Notes: generated by a model from the letters alone, not told the origin. A stretch of DNA of 64,000 bases from Piscicola geometra (GCA_943735955.1 OX030958.1:10157626-10221625), one strand, 5' to 3'; counted from the first letter of the stretch, positions 1-12,503 are shown. Program-made: numbers and translations.

Positions 1-37
1 AAAGTAAATATTTTCTAAAAATAAGTTTTAGTTTTTT

Positions 38-43
38 TTTATT
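38..43 (-). promoter_or_regulatory. candidate poly(A) signal of the GALNT-like gene
   Basis: The plus strand reads TTTATT, which is AATAAA on the minus strand, 67 bases beyond the TGA stop at 111-113. The spacing suits a short 3' UTR. AATAAA is common in AT-rich DNA, so the call is weak without transcript ends. Confidence 0.35.
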
Positions 44-110
44 ACGTCGTATAATTCAAAAGTAAAAAGCTTCAATAAAAACGAGTTATAAAGTTATAAA
101 GCGAATGGTT

Positions 111-1619
111 TCAAATAGGCACGAAACTCCACATTCTGAAGCGATCCATGTCTTTCTCCTCGCACAACTGGACCATCACCACTTGTCTGCTCGTGTCGCC
201 GCCATTGGGGTCGGTGACGTGGCAGGCGCACATCTTGAAGGCGAGGTTGATCAGGCGGGAGGTGCTCGTGTACTCCCACGTCTGCAGTCGATCGCCCTGC
301 CTGCACTCCTCCAAGACGACGTAGGCGCTGCTCGTGGCGGTGAGGCACTTGTCGTTGGCAAGGATTTGCTTGTCGGACGTCAGTTGGAAGCCTTCCTCGG
401 GATTCACCTCGCTGGTCTCTTGGCAGTTCCTCATCTCGAGTTTTGAGTCTCCAGCCACACTGACGCAACTGCCGCTGCCTACTTTCAAAATTCCAATCTT
501 CACGGCATTCTTCTCGACATTGAAACGTTTCTTGCTGAGTACTTTAAAGTACCATTCTGAGTCTTTGCACTTCAAGTCTTCGAAGATATACTTTTTCCTC
601 TCTTCGATGCTTGCTCGTTGACTCTCGGAGACTTGTAGAGCAGAGTATGGCTTGTAGTGCTTATCGTCGAACCACACGCCCACAAACTGTTTGAGGTTGT
701 TTCCACTTGTGATTTTGAATGGCTTGTCAAAGCCCATGGCGCCTACTCTGGAACATTCTACCATCTTCACACTCTTTCCACACGCCCAGGCCCTCATCGC
801 CAGCTCCGCCGTCTCTCCCCCTCCCAGCACGAAGTTCCAGTCCAGCATGCCTATCGACTTGAGCATTGACTTTCGGAAGGCGAACAAGTCGGGTCTCAGG
901 CCGGGAGAGCTCATGTCTTTGCTGTTCCTAATCTTGAAGGCTGTGTTCAGATTCCACATTAGAGTGGCGACGTAGTGCTCTTCAATGGGAATGTAGTAGA
1001 GGGGGTGCAAATTAACCTTGTCAAAGTGGGGAACTGCGATTGAATTGGGATCAGTGGTTAGTTGTTGCAGTAGTGGAGGGAGCCATCCTTGGTTGCATAC
1101 GACAGTGGTATCAACGAAGACGACCGCTTCATAGGAGGTCCTTTGCAAGGCCCTCTGAAGCACTCCTGCCACTCCCCTCTGGTACTCGTTTCTTAGAAGC
1201 ACTGCTGGAACGGGGTAGTTGTTGAAGAAAGTCTCGGCCTCTCTCTTCACAGCATCCACTGTTGAGCCATCGTCAACTATGATGATTTGCGCGATCAACG
1301 GATCAGTAGCCGTCAGCAAAGTAACTTTAAGGTCATAGAGCTGGTAGTTGTAGAAGTAGCTGATGAGAGTTACTTTTTCATCGTTGAAATACTCAGCACG
1401 CTTGCACTTTTTGCTTCTTACGTCTTGTAGGTTAGTTAAATGTTTAATGACGTCTTTTGATATTCTAAATTTGTCAGTTCTCTCAATTGGCCCTTTGGGG
1501 TTTTCTTCAACGGATTCTTGCTCGTTCTGTAGAGCTAGGTACAAAAGGAAGATAATCACCAAACTCAATAAAACGTCTATCAAAACTGATTTCTGTAACA
1601 ATCCTCTGATTCCTTTCAT
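111..1619 (-). CDS. polypeptide GalNAc-transferase family protein (GT27), probable pseudoenzyme, intronless
   Basis: This 502-residue type II Golgi-type protein has a short basic N-terminus (MKGIRGLLQKS), a membrane anchor at about 12-30, a stem to about 80, a GT-A fold domain at about 82-330 and a C-terminal ricin-type lectin domain at about 378-502. The lectin shows three cysteine pairs (385/399, 425/439, 464 or 466/486) and a QTW motif at 446-448. Family members start mucin-type O-glycosylation by moving GalNAc from UDP-GalNAc to Ser/Thr. Landmarks are VDDGST (115-120), the GGGE block (266-269) in place of WGGEN, and CSRVG (289-293). The DxH metal motif is DTT at 170-172, and the His normally following CSRVG is Ala294. 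Two of three Mn ligands are therefore missing, so transferase activity is doubtful, while lectin binding may persist. The frame is uninterrupted and starts at the only Met before the anchor. It lies head to head with the MIPOL1-like gene. Confidence 0.85.
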   Translation of the reverse strand: MKGIRGLLQKSVLIDVLLSLVIIFLLYLALQNEQESVEENPKGPIERTDKFRISKDVIKHLTNLQDVRSKKCKRAEYFNDEKVTLISYFYNYQLYDLKVTLLTATDPLIAQIIIVDDGSTVDAVKREAETFFNNYPVPAVLLRNEYQRGVAGVLQRALQRTSYEAVVFVDTTVVCNQGWLPPLLQQLTTDPNSIAVPHFDKVNLHPLYYIPIEEHYVATLMWNLNTAFKIRNSKDMSSPGLRPDLFAFRKSMLKSIGMLDWNFVLGGGETAELAMRAWACGKSVKMVECSRVGAMGFDKPFKITSGNNLKQFVGVWFDDKHYKPYSALQVSESQRASIEERKKYIFEDLKCKDSEWYFKVLSKKRFNVEKNAVKIGILKVGSGSCVSVAGDSKLEMRNCQETSEVNPEEGFQLTSDKQILANDKCLTATSSAYVVLEECRQGDRLQTWEYTSTSRLINLAFKMCACHVTDPNGGDTSRQVVMVQLCEEKDMDRFRMWSFVPI

Positions 1620-2087
1620 TTCTCAATAAAAGCTACAAATAATCAAATCGTCAAAATTCTACATAAAGTGAAGTGTCATTCTAATACGTATGCATTTAAT
1701 TTAAAGTATAAAATGTCTTAAAAGTTCAGCGAAGCGTGAAATAGGTCAGGTTAAGTATGTCTTGAAAGGAAAACCCTAGGCCATTCAATTCAGGTGGTTG
1801 CCGTTACCAATCAACACCTGGATTTCTTAAAAGTGAAGCTAGGATAATAATATAAAGAACATTTCATAAACAAATAATCGATATGAAGTTTTTTACGTTG
1901 TAATTGGCCTAAAATTCAGTATTAACATCTAAGAAAGAATTAATTACAATATGCTTTGTAAATTTGAAACAAGCATCAATAAATAGCATTTAATTTCGGT
2001 AAATTTTATGAAACTATCCATAGCTATAGAATAGAATAGATTAAAATTAAATACTCAAAAATACTGTATTCATGCCTCACTGACTGA
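1620..2087. promoter_or_regulatory. divergent intergenic region between the GALNT-like and MIPOL1-like genes
   Basis: These 468 bases separate the two start codons, which point away from each other. The stretch is AT-rich and holds no convincing open frame. It must contain both 5' leaders and at least one promoter, possibly a shared one. I see no TATA/initiator pair that I trust on either strand. Confidence 0.4.
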
Positions 2088-5000
2088 ATGGACGAAGCTC
2101 ATTTCCACCAGGAAATCAACAACAAGTTAGATGTCCTTGCCAATCTTTACAAGGAAGTTAGTGAATTTATTATAGGAAATGGATTGATAATTTTGACAAA
2201 AAGGAGGTCATACAAGCAAGTAATTGCTTCTGATCTCATTTGCTTGCAAATAAAAAGTATTGTATTGATATAAGAAAAAAGCTTCAAGTTTAGAAACTTG
2301 TCTAATTGATTTGATTTCTTATCTAATTATATTTATTAAAGTTTTAAAAATAATTGAGCTGACATTTCCTTCTGATTACTCCTTTATTCAATAAAAACTA
2401 AAGCATCGAGAACTTCCATACAGGATCAAGACATAGACGAAATAGTTAAGTCAAAAATACTTAGTCTTAGGAGTAATCACTCTTCAATGCCGGGGTTTGT
2501 GCCTTTTTGAAAATAACACATCTATGACTATCTTTTAACCCTCAAAAGATAATTTTTTTGGAAAGATTATATAACTTTAATATTCAGTTAATTTATCTTT
2601 TTGAACTAACAGAACCAGTCTCTTAACTACAGAAGATGTGACAAGAAGTTAGAAAAACCATTTTTATTCATTATATGTTTGCCAATCGATTTATATCTTT
2701 AAAATTTTAAAACTATCTAGTAAAAATGAAATCTTACCAATATTCTCATATCCTTAATCTATTCACTAGCAAGTCCTTTCGAAAGCTTCTTCACGTCTCC
2801 GAACAACTACAGTGATTCTGCTCTACCATACAATTCTTCTCCAAGCTACAATTCACCCAGGCTTAAAGATCCCCTAGCTTCTAAGCCCCATTCATCTGCA
2901 TACACTTCATACAACAACCCTTACGCTTTTATGGAGCAAACCTCCAACGCAACAGGTGGCTATGCATCAAACCCAAACACAAACCTATCACCGGTCAACT
3001 TTGCCTCGTCTCTTCCCAACATCGCTTCTTATCTCAACGCCACTCACACCCCACTCAACCTTCTATCTCCTGCATCCAACTTCTCCAGGCTCACCAACCC
3101 TCAAAACACGTACGCTTCTTCGTACAGGGGTCTTAGTATCGAAGATGAACCAATATTCTCGAGAAGTGATGTACTCAATCTCGACCAGTCAATAACCCTG
3201 CGTAAGACGTCAACTAACAACATCAGCAACCAACTCTCCGAACAAATATCCTTTCTCCTGTTTGAACTCAATAAACTCAAGGATATGAATATCAAGGTGA
3301 TTATTTTATTACTTTTATAGTTTGGCTGATTAGTCCTAAAAACGAAAACTTTTAAAAAATGTGAATTAAAACGTTAGTTTAAAAAAGTAAAAACCAATTA
3401 TTTTAGTATTCAATTAGTAAAACTTAATCAATCGTCGAAAGAAAAAGCGTTCTTTTAAAAACAAATATAACACAAGCTTTCGGAGCAGTTGGCTTCATGC
3501 AAGCACGCGCTGAGCGTCACGAAGAATAAGTTGTTAATGAGTGAAAGCCAGCAGCACTCAAAAACAAGACAGGATAACTTATCAAGTAAGCATAAACTTA
3601 CCTTTAAAAAATTATTGAATATGACTTTTTATAACAGTTTAAGATGACTCTTGAGATTTTTAGTTGTTTTAAACCATATTACCTTCATAATCAGAATCCT
3701 GGTAAGCTAAATCTTCAAAATTCTTTAATTAATAAAAAATACTTTGAAGAATCTTTTACCCACCAATGCTTCAAGACCTGGTCGAGGATGTATACAGGTC
3801 TCAGAAAGTGAGAGACATGGCGGTGGTTGATCGTCTCAAGCTCGCCAACCATGAACGCGACTCTGCCGTCATGAAGGCAAATCTTCTGCAACAAAAGTGA
3901 GTGCTTCTGTTTTTTTTTATTTCGTTTAAATAATGTTATTTTACTTTTTTAAGGGTTACTAATGTGTTTTATAATAAAATTTTAATAGTATTTTTTTAGT
4001 TGGACTTATTTCTTGTTATTATTTCGTTTTTTTCTTTATATTGAGTATTCTGTTGTCACTTTTTTATTAGCTTTAGTTTTTATTGTGAATTTATTTGGAA
4101 AGTTTAATAATTTTTTAAAATTTACAGAATAACTGGAAACCAAAATAGGGTAGTGAGAATATTTTAAGGATTCCACAATTAGCTTGTCTAATGACAAAAA
4201 AATTAGTATTCAAAAAATGTCATCTATTAAAATTTCATATTATTTGAAAAATCCCTTGAAACCATTTGACCAAGCATCCTTCACAAACCCTTATGAAAGG
4301 ACGACATAGTGTCCGCTTTGATGAGGAGCCAGTCTGTAGACAACCTGAAGAAAACGACGGATGAGTTTTTGAAAATGATGAAAGAAGAAAAAGGAAGAAA
4401 GAGGCAGATGGTGGAGCAAGAAATGGAGACTTTGCTTGTGGAAAAAGATCTGGTTCAGAAACAGGTTAAGGCTGAAAATGTGTGGGATATTACATGGCTG
4501 AGATGGTTGATGAAAGAATGAACGTTTGGTTTGATTGATATATTGATGTTTTATATAAAGTTTTAAATTTTTTTGACATTTCAGTTTTTAAAAATCATTA
4601 ATTATTTTTCAGAAAAGTGAAATAGAAAACGAAAACAGGGCATTGCAACAAAAACTGCAAGAAGAATTCAAAAGAAGAAAAATGATGCAAGAAAAACAAG
4701 TATAAAAATAAATTTTTTGAAAATGACTAAAAAATATTATTCAATAATCTTAGTTCTTTCTTTTTCCTAAAACTCATAAACTTATTCAAAAATATTTATT
4801 AATTTATTTATTCAGAAAGTGACAGAGCGAGAGAGGGATGAATGCATGGACAAGCTGAGAGATCTTTACGAAGAACTTCAGAAACTTAAAGTCACTTACA
4901 AGTAACTCATTTTCATGACTCAAATACTCCTTCGTTTTATGAAATTGATTCATAACATGCTTTGGAAATTAGAAAATTCGGTTTTATTTAACTCACTTCT

Positions 5001-5726
5001 CATAACTTTAATTACGAGTCATCAGAAACAATTTTTTTTAATCATTGTAAACACTTTTTTATATTTTATAAATCTTATATTAACTATTTCCAACTTCTTT
5101 CAAGCCTGCATGGATCTTTAACGAAAGAGAAACAGCTGCATCAGAAGTACAACGTTTTGTTGGATGGAGCTCAAGATGAGGTGCAACAGAGACAGAAGCA
5201 GGTAAGAAAGCTTTGAAGAATATATTTGGTTCAATTCTCACAGTCGCCCAAGCGCGTTGGTGCTCCCAAAGAGTTCTGTACTTTATGGGTAAAAATAGGA
5301 TTAGTGCTAAAACCAAAAAGCAACTCACTACCACCAAAAACAAACTAACACACACACTTCAATTTACACACAACATCCCACACGAATTGAAAGGTAAAAG
5401 CACTAGCTCTAGACAAGGAAGAGTTAATGAGCCGGCTGAGACTGTTCCAAGAAGACAATCAGATTCTAAAGAGACAAAGCAACCACTTGCAACAACAAAT
5501 TCAAGACGAAATTAAAGAAAAAGAACAGTAAAAAAATTATTTTATTTTTTAATAAATATAAATAGCATAAAAACTAGTTTTAATAAAATATCTTCGTATT
5601 AAAAAAATTAATTTCATAATTTTAAATATACAATATAACTTTCTGGTCTTTTTATAAATAATAATTTGCCCATGCAGACTGAACCGACTTGTGGGTGTGT
5701 TGAGGAGGAAGCTGACAGAAACTTAA
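2088..5726 (+). CDS. MIPOL1: MIPOL1-like coiled-coil protein, 11 exons
   Basis: Phase-matched exons are 2088-2160, 2770-3296, 3477-3585, 3776-3896, 4128-4149, 4300-4464, 4613-4699, 4816-4901, 5105-5201, 5394-5527 and 5678-5726 (stop TAA 5724-5726). They total 1,470 nt, or 489 residues. All introns are GT-AG and 116-609 bp long. Residues 25 to about 175 are rich in Ser, Asn, Pro and Tyr and probably disordered. From about 178 to the end the protein is heptad-rich coiled coil. From memory of human MIPOL1 (442 aa), the block LVEDVYRSQKVRDMAVVDRL, the block with LHGSLTKE, and the C-terminus LNRLVGVLRRK match clearly and in the same order. MIPOL1 is a coiled-coil protein of poorly defined function, named after a mirror-image polydactyly translocation. 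The exon 1 link (donor at 2161, acceptor CTAG at 2766-2769) is the least certain join. The rest is supported by phase and homology. Confidence 0.82.
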
Positions 5727-5762
5727 CAGACATTTTTTCTTTCCCCTTAGTGTCATTTGAGT

Positions 5763-5768
5763 ATTAAA
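5763..5768 (+). promoter_or_regulatory. candidate poly(A) signal ATTAAA of the MIPOL1-like gene
   Basis: ATTAAA lies 36 bases after the stop at 5724-5726 and is followed by T-rich sequence. It is a common variant of the metazoan poly(A) signal, and its position fits a compact 3' UTR. Confidence 0.4.
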
Positions 5769-6954
5769 TTTTTATTCTATGATCTCTGGGATTCATTTTG
5801 AAATTTATTCATAATATAAAAACACAGAGAAGCTCAACTATCTCAGTTTTGAAGGTTGGTTTTAGATAGGTTAAATAGGTTAATTTTTCAGTGAGTGTTA
5901 ACAATTATCATTGGTTCACGATAAGTGATCTGTATTGAAATTGCATTCTATGAAACTCTCTCAATGGACCAAGTCATCCAGTTCTTCACATTTACTCACG
6001 TAGTTCAGATACAATATTCGAATACTTCAAAAACTATTGTCACTTTTATTTATTTATTGAAAAAATATAGTTATTGTAAACACCTTTATTATAAAGGGGC
6101 TCTCTAGCGAGTATTTAACAATTGAATGCTTGAGTTGCCTTAAGCGTTTTTAGTTAATTCAATTCTGGTATTCGGAAATTGTATTCTATTCGGCGATTGA
6201 AGCATTTATTTATTTAAAAAGTATTACACTAACTGGAAATTTTCTCGAAAATGGTAAATTGATGACATTGTGTTTAATTTAAAGTTCAAAATGACTGAAT
6301 TTGGGTTTCAATAGTGAATATTTTTGTCATAATTATTTCATAATTTATTAATTATAATCTCATCATAGGACCGCTTTTTTGCTATAAGACTGGAAAATGA
6401 TAATCTTCAAATGATATTTGTTTTATGACAAAAAATATATTTTCACAAATGTTCTTTTTCACATAAATAAAAAATATTGAAACTTTAATCGTTAGAATAT
6501 TTTCGTTTAACATTTGACATTTCACTTTCAGGACCAAAAATATAATTACCATTTTGACTGATTATTACAATAATTTTATGAAGATTATAGCTTCTATTTT
6601 CACATAGATAAAATCACAACTGAAAAAAAAAATTTTTATAAAAAAAAGTTTTTCAGTAATTATTAGAAAAATTATATTTTAAATTTATTTTAACTAAGAA
6701 ACTTATATTTAAGTAAAAAATTGTAAATCTTTGATGAAACAAAAATAAGTATTCTTTTTAAAAAATAAAAATTATAAAGTAGTAAAACAATTTTTAATTT
6801 TTAAAAGTTTTTTAGCGTTTCGAAAGCTAGTTAAATCGTCAAAAAATTAATACAAAAAAACAAAAAGTTTTTCAACCAAAAAAACAATCAAACTACAGAA
6901 TACAAAAATAAAAATAGTCAATAGTCGTGCCAAAACCACCAAATAACAAAGTCT
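5769..6954. other. AT-rich intergenic DNA, no gene seen
   Basis: This is very AT-rich sequence with long A and T runs and stops in every frame. The one open frame of about 60 codons (5925-6107) has no recognisable composition or motif. I see no RNA gene or element here. Confidence 0.6.
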
Positions 6955-7215
6955 TTAAACAGAAAAATATTTTCGAACACGACCGTAGCATTCAATTTCA
7001 CGACTTTCGGCAAATAAAGTTGCACATGATGGAAAAGACTGCATGTGGCGACTAATCCAGGAAGCGGAAAGGCGTCAAATGATTGGTCGCACGTGATTTC
7101 GTTGCTGTATCAGCACCATATTCCAGCCATCATAACTCCCTTAATGGCCTCTCCAAGCCTGCGAGGACGTTTATTGCTGTTGTGATTTACACCTCGTTCT
7201 CATTTCCGTCTTGGT
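6955..7215. promoter_or_regulatory. island of balanced base composition, possible cis-regulatory element
   Basis: Composition rises clearly above the AT-rich flanks over about 260 bp. The island holds an inverted CCAAT box (ATTGG, about 7082-7086), a CACGTG E-box (7090-7095) and an ETS-like GGAA (about 7055-7070), with no open frame. Islands of this kind upstream of a neural transcription factor gene are often enhancers. That role is inference only. Confidence 0.3.
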
Positions 7216-10200
7216 CTAAGTCCATATTATTGGTTTATTTTGCGTAATTATGCTTTATGTAGTTATGATTTTTGAAAAAATATATCTGAAAATAAATGGT
7301 CAAATCCATAGATTTGAAACGTTTCAAATTCTTTAAATAATCGCTTCAAGTTTCTCTCTCAAGGGCTTTTCAGAATTTAAAGTATTTTTATTGCCTTGGA
7401 ACACAATAATATCACAATTGATGTTTTAGTTTGGCAACCAGAATTTTAAAGTAAATATTTTTCTAAAAACGGAAGTACTTTAAAAATTCTATCATTCTCT
7501 CTAAACATGTTTTTGTGTCTTTTTATTCGATTTTTAAAATAATTTTCGCATTTTTTCAAGTTTTTGAAAATATAGCTTATAATATATATATATATAATTT
7601 TACGTTTTTTTATTACGTTACAATAACACTTCTCTTCAACTTGAAGTTTCTAAAAACGTAAACTTGAATTCATTATTATTTATTAACTGTATTCCAAACA
7701 ATTCGAAGTTTTCACAATCATATTCTTTTTATTCCAAGCTATTTATATTTCTTCATTTATTTAATTCTACGAAATTTTATTTCTAATATACAAAAAGAAA
7801 AAAGACGACTGAGTTTCAATAAAGAAACCGAACAAATATTATAAAAAATCAACAAAAAATAGAAAAATAGGTTTAAATTATGGCTAAGTTAGTACCTGAA
7901 GATTCTAAAAAAATCGATTGAGATGAAAGGTCTTCTCATGCAGCTTGATAGCTACACCGAGGAAAGTTGCAGTGAAGAAACGACACGTTGTGACAGCTGT
8001 CTCAATGTACCTTTATTTCGCAAATTTTTAGCTTTTTCGATACCTTTTCGTATCGTTAAGTTATTCTCCATCCAACTTTGCACCCCATGATTTGCTATTA
8101 ATCGATGGAAGATTAGATTGAGCGTGTTTGCGATTCATTGATCTTTCATAAGTATTTAGAAACGTCTTAACCACATTACTGTTTTCGCTCACACGCTTTT
8201 CTAAAACATTTATTTCTATTTAAATCGATTAGTACTATAATATGATTCTATTATTATATTTTTATTAACACTTTCTTAATGATATCTGTTTTACTATCAC
8301 TTTTTCTCATTGTCACGCATTCATACATTAGAGATTTTCTGGTGCCTCGCAGTGGTTTGCACCAACCCCCTGATGGGAATTTTATGGTTAGTGGTATTGG
8401 TTTGTAGTTTACTGGAGATGAGCGGTCGTCTTTTCTTAAGACTGGAGTGACTAGAGCGTGTTTTCAGTTTCGATAAAAATTGTTTTAGTTTTCATTGAGC
8501 TGAATTTTTGATTTTAGATGATTTAAGCTCTTCACTTTGCTTCAAAGAATTCAGAATTTACATTTTATTTTTATTAAAAAAATACATTCAATGTGCCACC
8601 TAGAATTTCCTAGCAACGCTACATTTCAGTTCATAGCAACCACCATTAAAATCATCAGCTTCATTTCACACTGCCTGCTTACCAACGTGATCCTGATGCA
8701 AGACTATTAGGTTGTTCAAGATTTCTAAGGTTTATTCTTTTTGAATTATAACTATTTACTTTCAAAATCATAAGTTTCTGAGTGTAGAGTCTATGAACTT
8801 TTTTCTATGATATGAAACCAACCAAAATGAATGTAACTTTCATTTCCAGTGAGTTTTTTCCATGTCTATTTTTAAATACGCTTAATTGAAATGTACTTGA
8901 AATAATTTATATAATGATTAGATAAAGAAAAGTTTATTACAACTTGAAAATGACTTAAATACACAAAAGCTTTATAAAAATTATTATTTTCTATAGTTTT
9001 TAATACTTGTAAAAGTTATTTCTCTCATTATTGAGCACATGCATATCTCTTCCTCCTACGAAACAATACATCATGCCAACTAAGCAGTCGGCTCGCGTAT
9101 GAGGCGTCACTGACAACTGACCTTTCCGGGTCGTAAGAAGGGTGAGAAAAGTTATTAGTTTGGGAAAATGAAGGGTTTTCATAGGTAGTGGGCGATTCTT
9201 GTGGGGATAATAGCTTTTAAAAAATGAGTGAATTTTGAGTGTACAAGTTTAATGTATATTGGTTGGTTTATAATAAAGATTCATATACATATTAATTTTT
9301 TATTTTTTATTTTGAAAAGTAAGTTTTTAAAATTAAAATATAAGTTTAAGCTTTAATTATAGGAAATTAAATTTCAAAAGATTGCATTAATTAACTTCGA
9401 CTTAGCTTCATTTCCATATACCAGGTTGATTATAGCTTGAATAAAACAAACTTGAATGAAAATATATGCAGCTATATGAAAAACCCGTTAAGAATGATTG
9501 ATGCCTTCATAAAAGCATTGTGCCTAAAATTACTAATCACTATACAAACCTCGAATAATAGAAGAAAAAACCCTCTTAACAATACACGCGACACTATGAA
9601 AACACATAATAAAACCATAACAACATACAAAAACATACAAAACATAAGCAGGCACAAAAGAACGGTACGTTTTACATATAGGCACGAAACCCGCTGTTCT
9701 TGACACAATAGACACTCGTGCATAGGCAGGTGTTCCAACTCACGTGACATCTTTCCATATATACATATATTAAAAAATAATTATTATAATTTTATTTATG
9801 GTTTTATTTTTTTCATATACAGTTATGTCTTTCAGTTCATTCAAGAACAAAAAGAGCCAGTTTTTTATAAAATGAATGAGTTTTAAGTCATGACACAGTA
9901 GGATCTAATAAATTAAATGAAGGGTTGGTACGAGAAATTATCAAAAGGAAGATATTTCTCGTATATCTGTTGCCAAAACATGCAAACTGGCAATTTTGGC
10001 TTTAATAGATTCAAGAATGTTTGCGTGTTAATGAGACTGCTGTGGATGGGACTAATGATAACTCTTTTCTAGAAATTATAAAAACCAATAAGTTTAATAG
10101 AAGCAATCGAATAAATAAATTTTAATTAAGTAATGGAAAAGGTTAATTTCTTCTTTCCCATCAATCAGGTATAATTGGACAAAAAGGATATTTGCATTCG

Positions 10201-12500
10201 CTTGTCATCTTCCGCAAACACTTCAGCACCCGTCTGCTTTCAAGTGCTCGTGTATTTGAGTAAGTGTATCGACAAGACCGCCGGCTTGAACTTCCATTTC
10301 TATGCGTGGTTTATGCCACGTAAAAGTTGGGTATAAGAGTTTAATAAATTAAGTTTTTATTTTAAAATTATTTATTTGACCTATTTCATTTTTTTAAATG
10401 TAGTTATATTACTAGCAACTAATATATATATATCCAACTTTAAACATATAGCTTATTGATGTGAATCGCGTATGGTTGCGTGCAAAACTGATCCCTTTCG
10501 GAATACAATGATCCTCAGAAGTTTTTGAACTTGAAAGAACCTCTACTCTATTTGAACGAACCTGTAGACTTGTTTGCGCAGTTCATCACCACGTGTATTT
10601 TATAATGTCTATGAAATATACTCCCACATATGAGATTTGATAACAATATCTAGGATAAAAATGTTTTTTTTCTCAAGTCTAGACGTTTGAATAATAATTA
10701 ATTGTGATTTATACCTTATTAAAAATTTATATAACTATAAGAATAGTAAAAAAATGAATAATTTTGAGAAATAACTGTATGGGATCAAGTATGGACTACA
10801 TGACAATACTATTTTTAAATATTTAAACTTGAAGATATTGCTACAAAAAAAACAAATATTAATCGCATAATAAACTCTAGGTAAATATTCTCGAACTTTA
10901 CGAATAATAACACGCTTATCAATGATGTGAGTAAATATCGTAGTTAATCAGCAGATGATGAAATCAAAGGGACCTTGTGTGTATAAACTTTTGCTGGCAC
11001 GTGTGTGAGATGAATGGGACGAATGCGGGAGATTACCAAGGAAATTGAGGTAAAAATGAAAAAGGAAACACGTGATGAAAAGGTTTAGTGAAAAATGTAG
11101 AAATTCATTTTTTTTAATTATTAAGTTTTCACTTTTATATGAAATCTTTGATCCAAAATGTAGAAATATTTATAATAACTAATAACTATAAGCATATAAA
11201 AAATGTAACGTTACATTTTAAAAATAAATAGGTTTTGAAATCGAACTGGTTAAAGAGCATAAGCTAGTTTCAAGACCACGAAAGAGCAACCACAGACGTT
11301 CTCCAACTGATCTTGCCTTTAAGGGATGGCTGCCTTGATTAGTTTGGGAACAGCTTGTGAAGCGAGACGGGGTCTCCATCGATTTGCACCATTTCAACGT
11401 ATTCTATAGGTCCAATATGGTATATCAATTCTTAAAGATCATTTCTAATTCACTTTTAATTTTCCTCACATTTAGGTTCTCCCTAGTTTCTTTGTAGTGC
11501 TTTCGTACTCAATAAAATATTTTTTGTGAAAGGATGCTATTTTAATTATTTTTATTTTTGTTATCTCTAATTTAAACAAATTTTTACATAAATTTTTTGT
11601 TTTAATTATAGAATTATTGTTTTTTACTGAGAATTTAATTATTTTCTATATACTGTAGACAAACTATTTTTTTCTTTGATTTATTAATCGAAAAAAAACT
11701 ATTAATTCCACACCAATGAAAATAAAAATTAGTGAAAAAAACAAAATAAAACATAGGGAATGATGGACGTTAATAAAAGAATAATTAAGTGTCATCGGCT
11801 GCTTTGTTCAATTGTTCTACACGTGCATTGTGTTGGGTTTCTGGGGGTTTCCTTTTACAGCTATTTATTAGCTTTTTTTAATTTTTCCATAAAATCAATT
11901 TATATAAGAGTTAAAAACCATAATAAAAAAATTATGTTGGCTTTAGAATATTTTTGGAATGCCCAAACTATAGATTTTAGTTAATTTTTTTATAAAAAAA
12001 TAAGTTTAAAAAAAGTTAAATTAAGATAAATAGGCTATTAAAATTTTATTTTATTAAAAAATAAATAAGCAAAAAATTTTCTGAAAACAGGAAAATATTT
12101 TAAAAGCGATGAAGCGTCATTAATGGAAAGTTGTCGCGACGACAAATTAGTGCGTGGAACAATGGAGAACCCTTTGACTGGCTACCGTTGTGCATTGTGA
12201 AGGTGTGTCCTTGCGCGTGCGTTAATGTGGGTTGTGTGCGTGCGTTATCTGCTTGGGGAGTTTAGAAAAAGATTCTTGGAAAATGAATAAAAAAGTTACA
12301 GATTTTGAAATTGCACCTTTTACTTATAGGCCTATAAGTATAACAAAATCAATCTTTAATTTATTTAACCATAAAGCGCAAAATTGGCGGCATAATCTTC
12401 ATATGTGCGTATTTAAAAGATGCTTATGCATGTGAGCCACTCTCGAATCCCTGATGAGTCTTTGTCCTTCTCCTATTGTGGGGTTGTGTGCACGTGACAA
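7216..12500. other. long AT-rich intergenic stretch with scattered islands
   Basis: No supported gene lies here. Open frames at 9000-9182, 9437-9750, 11760-11984 and 12232-12435 are short, low in complexity and unlike any family I know. A short TA repeat sits at 7579-7597. More balanced stretches occur near 7980-8130, 9040-9160, 10190-10330, 11230-11400 and 12110-12250. The proneural-type E-box CAGCTG is at 7994-7999. Seven CACGTG sites occur from 7090 to 12496. Confidence 0.5.
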
Positions 12501-12503
12501 CAA

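Noticed and set aside
94..1629. Open frames on the opposite strand or in other frames of the GALNT-like gene
   Set aside because: They are shadows of the 502-codon frame, without recognisable domains.
4309..4521. Stand-alone 70-codon gene starting with SALMRSQSVDN
   Set aside because: It is exon 6 of the MIPOL1-like gene read through its donor at 4465.
9437..9750. Pair of overlapping 88- and 92-codon frames on opposite strands
   Set aside because: Low-complexity Asn/Thr- and Val/Phe-rich translations with no family resemblance. Likely chance frames in AT-rich DNA.
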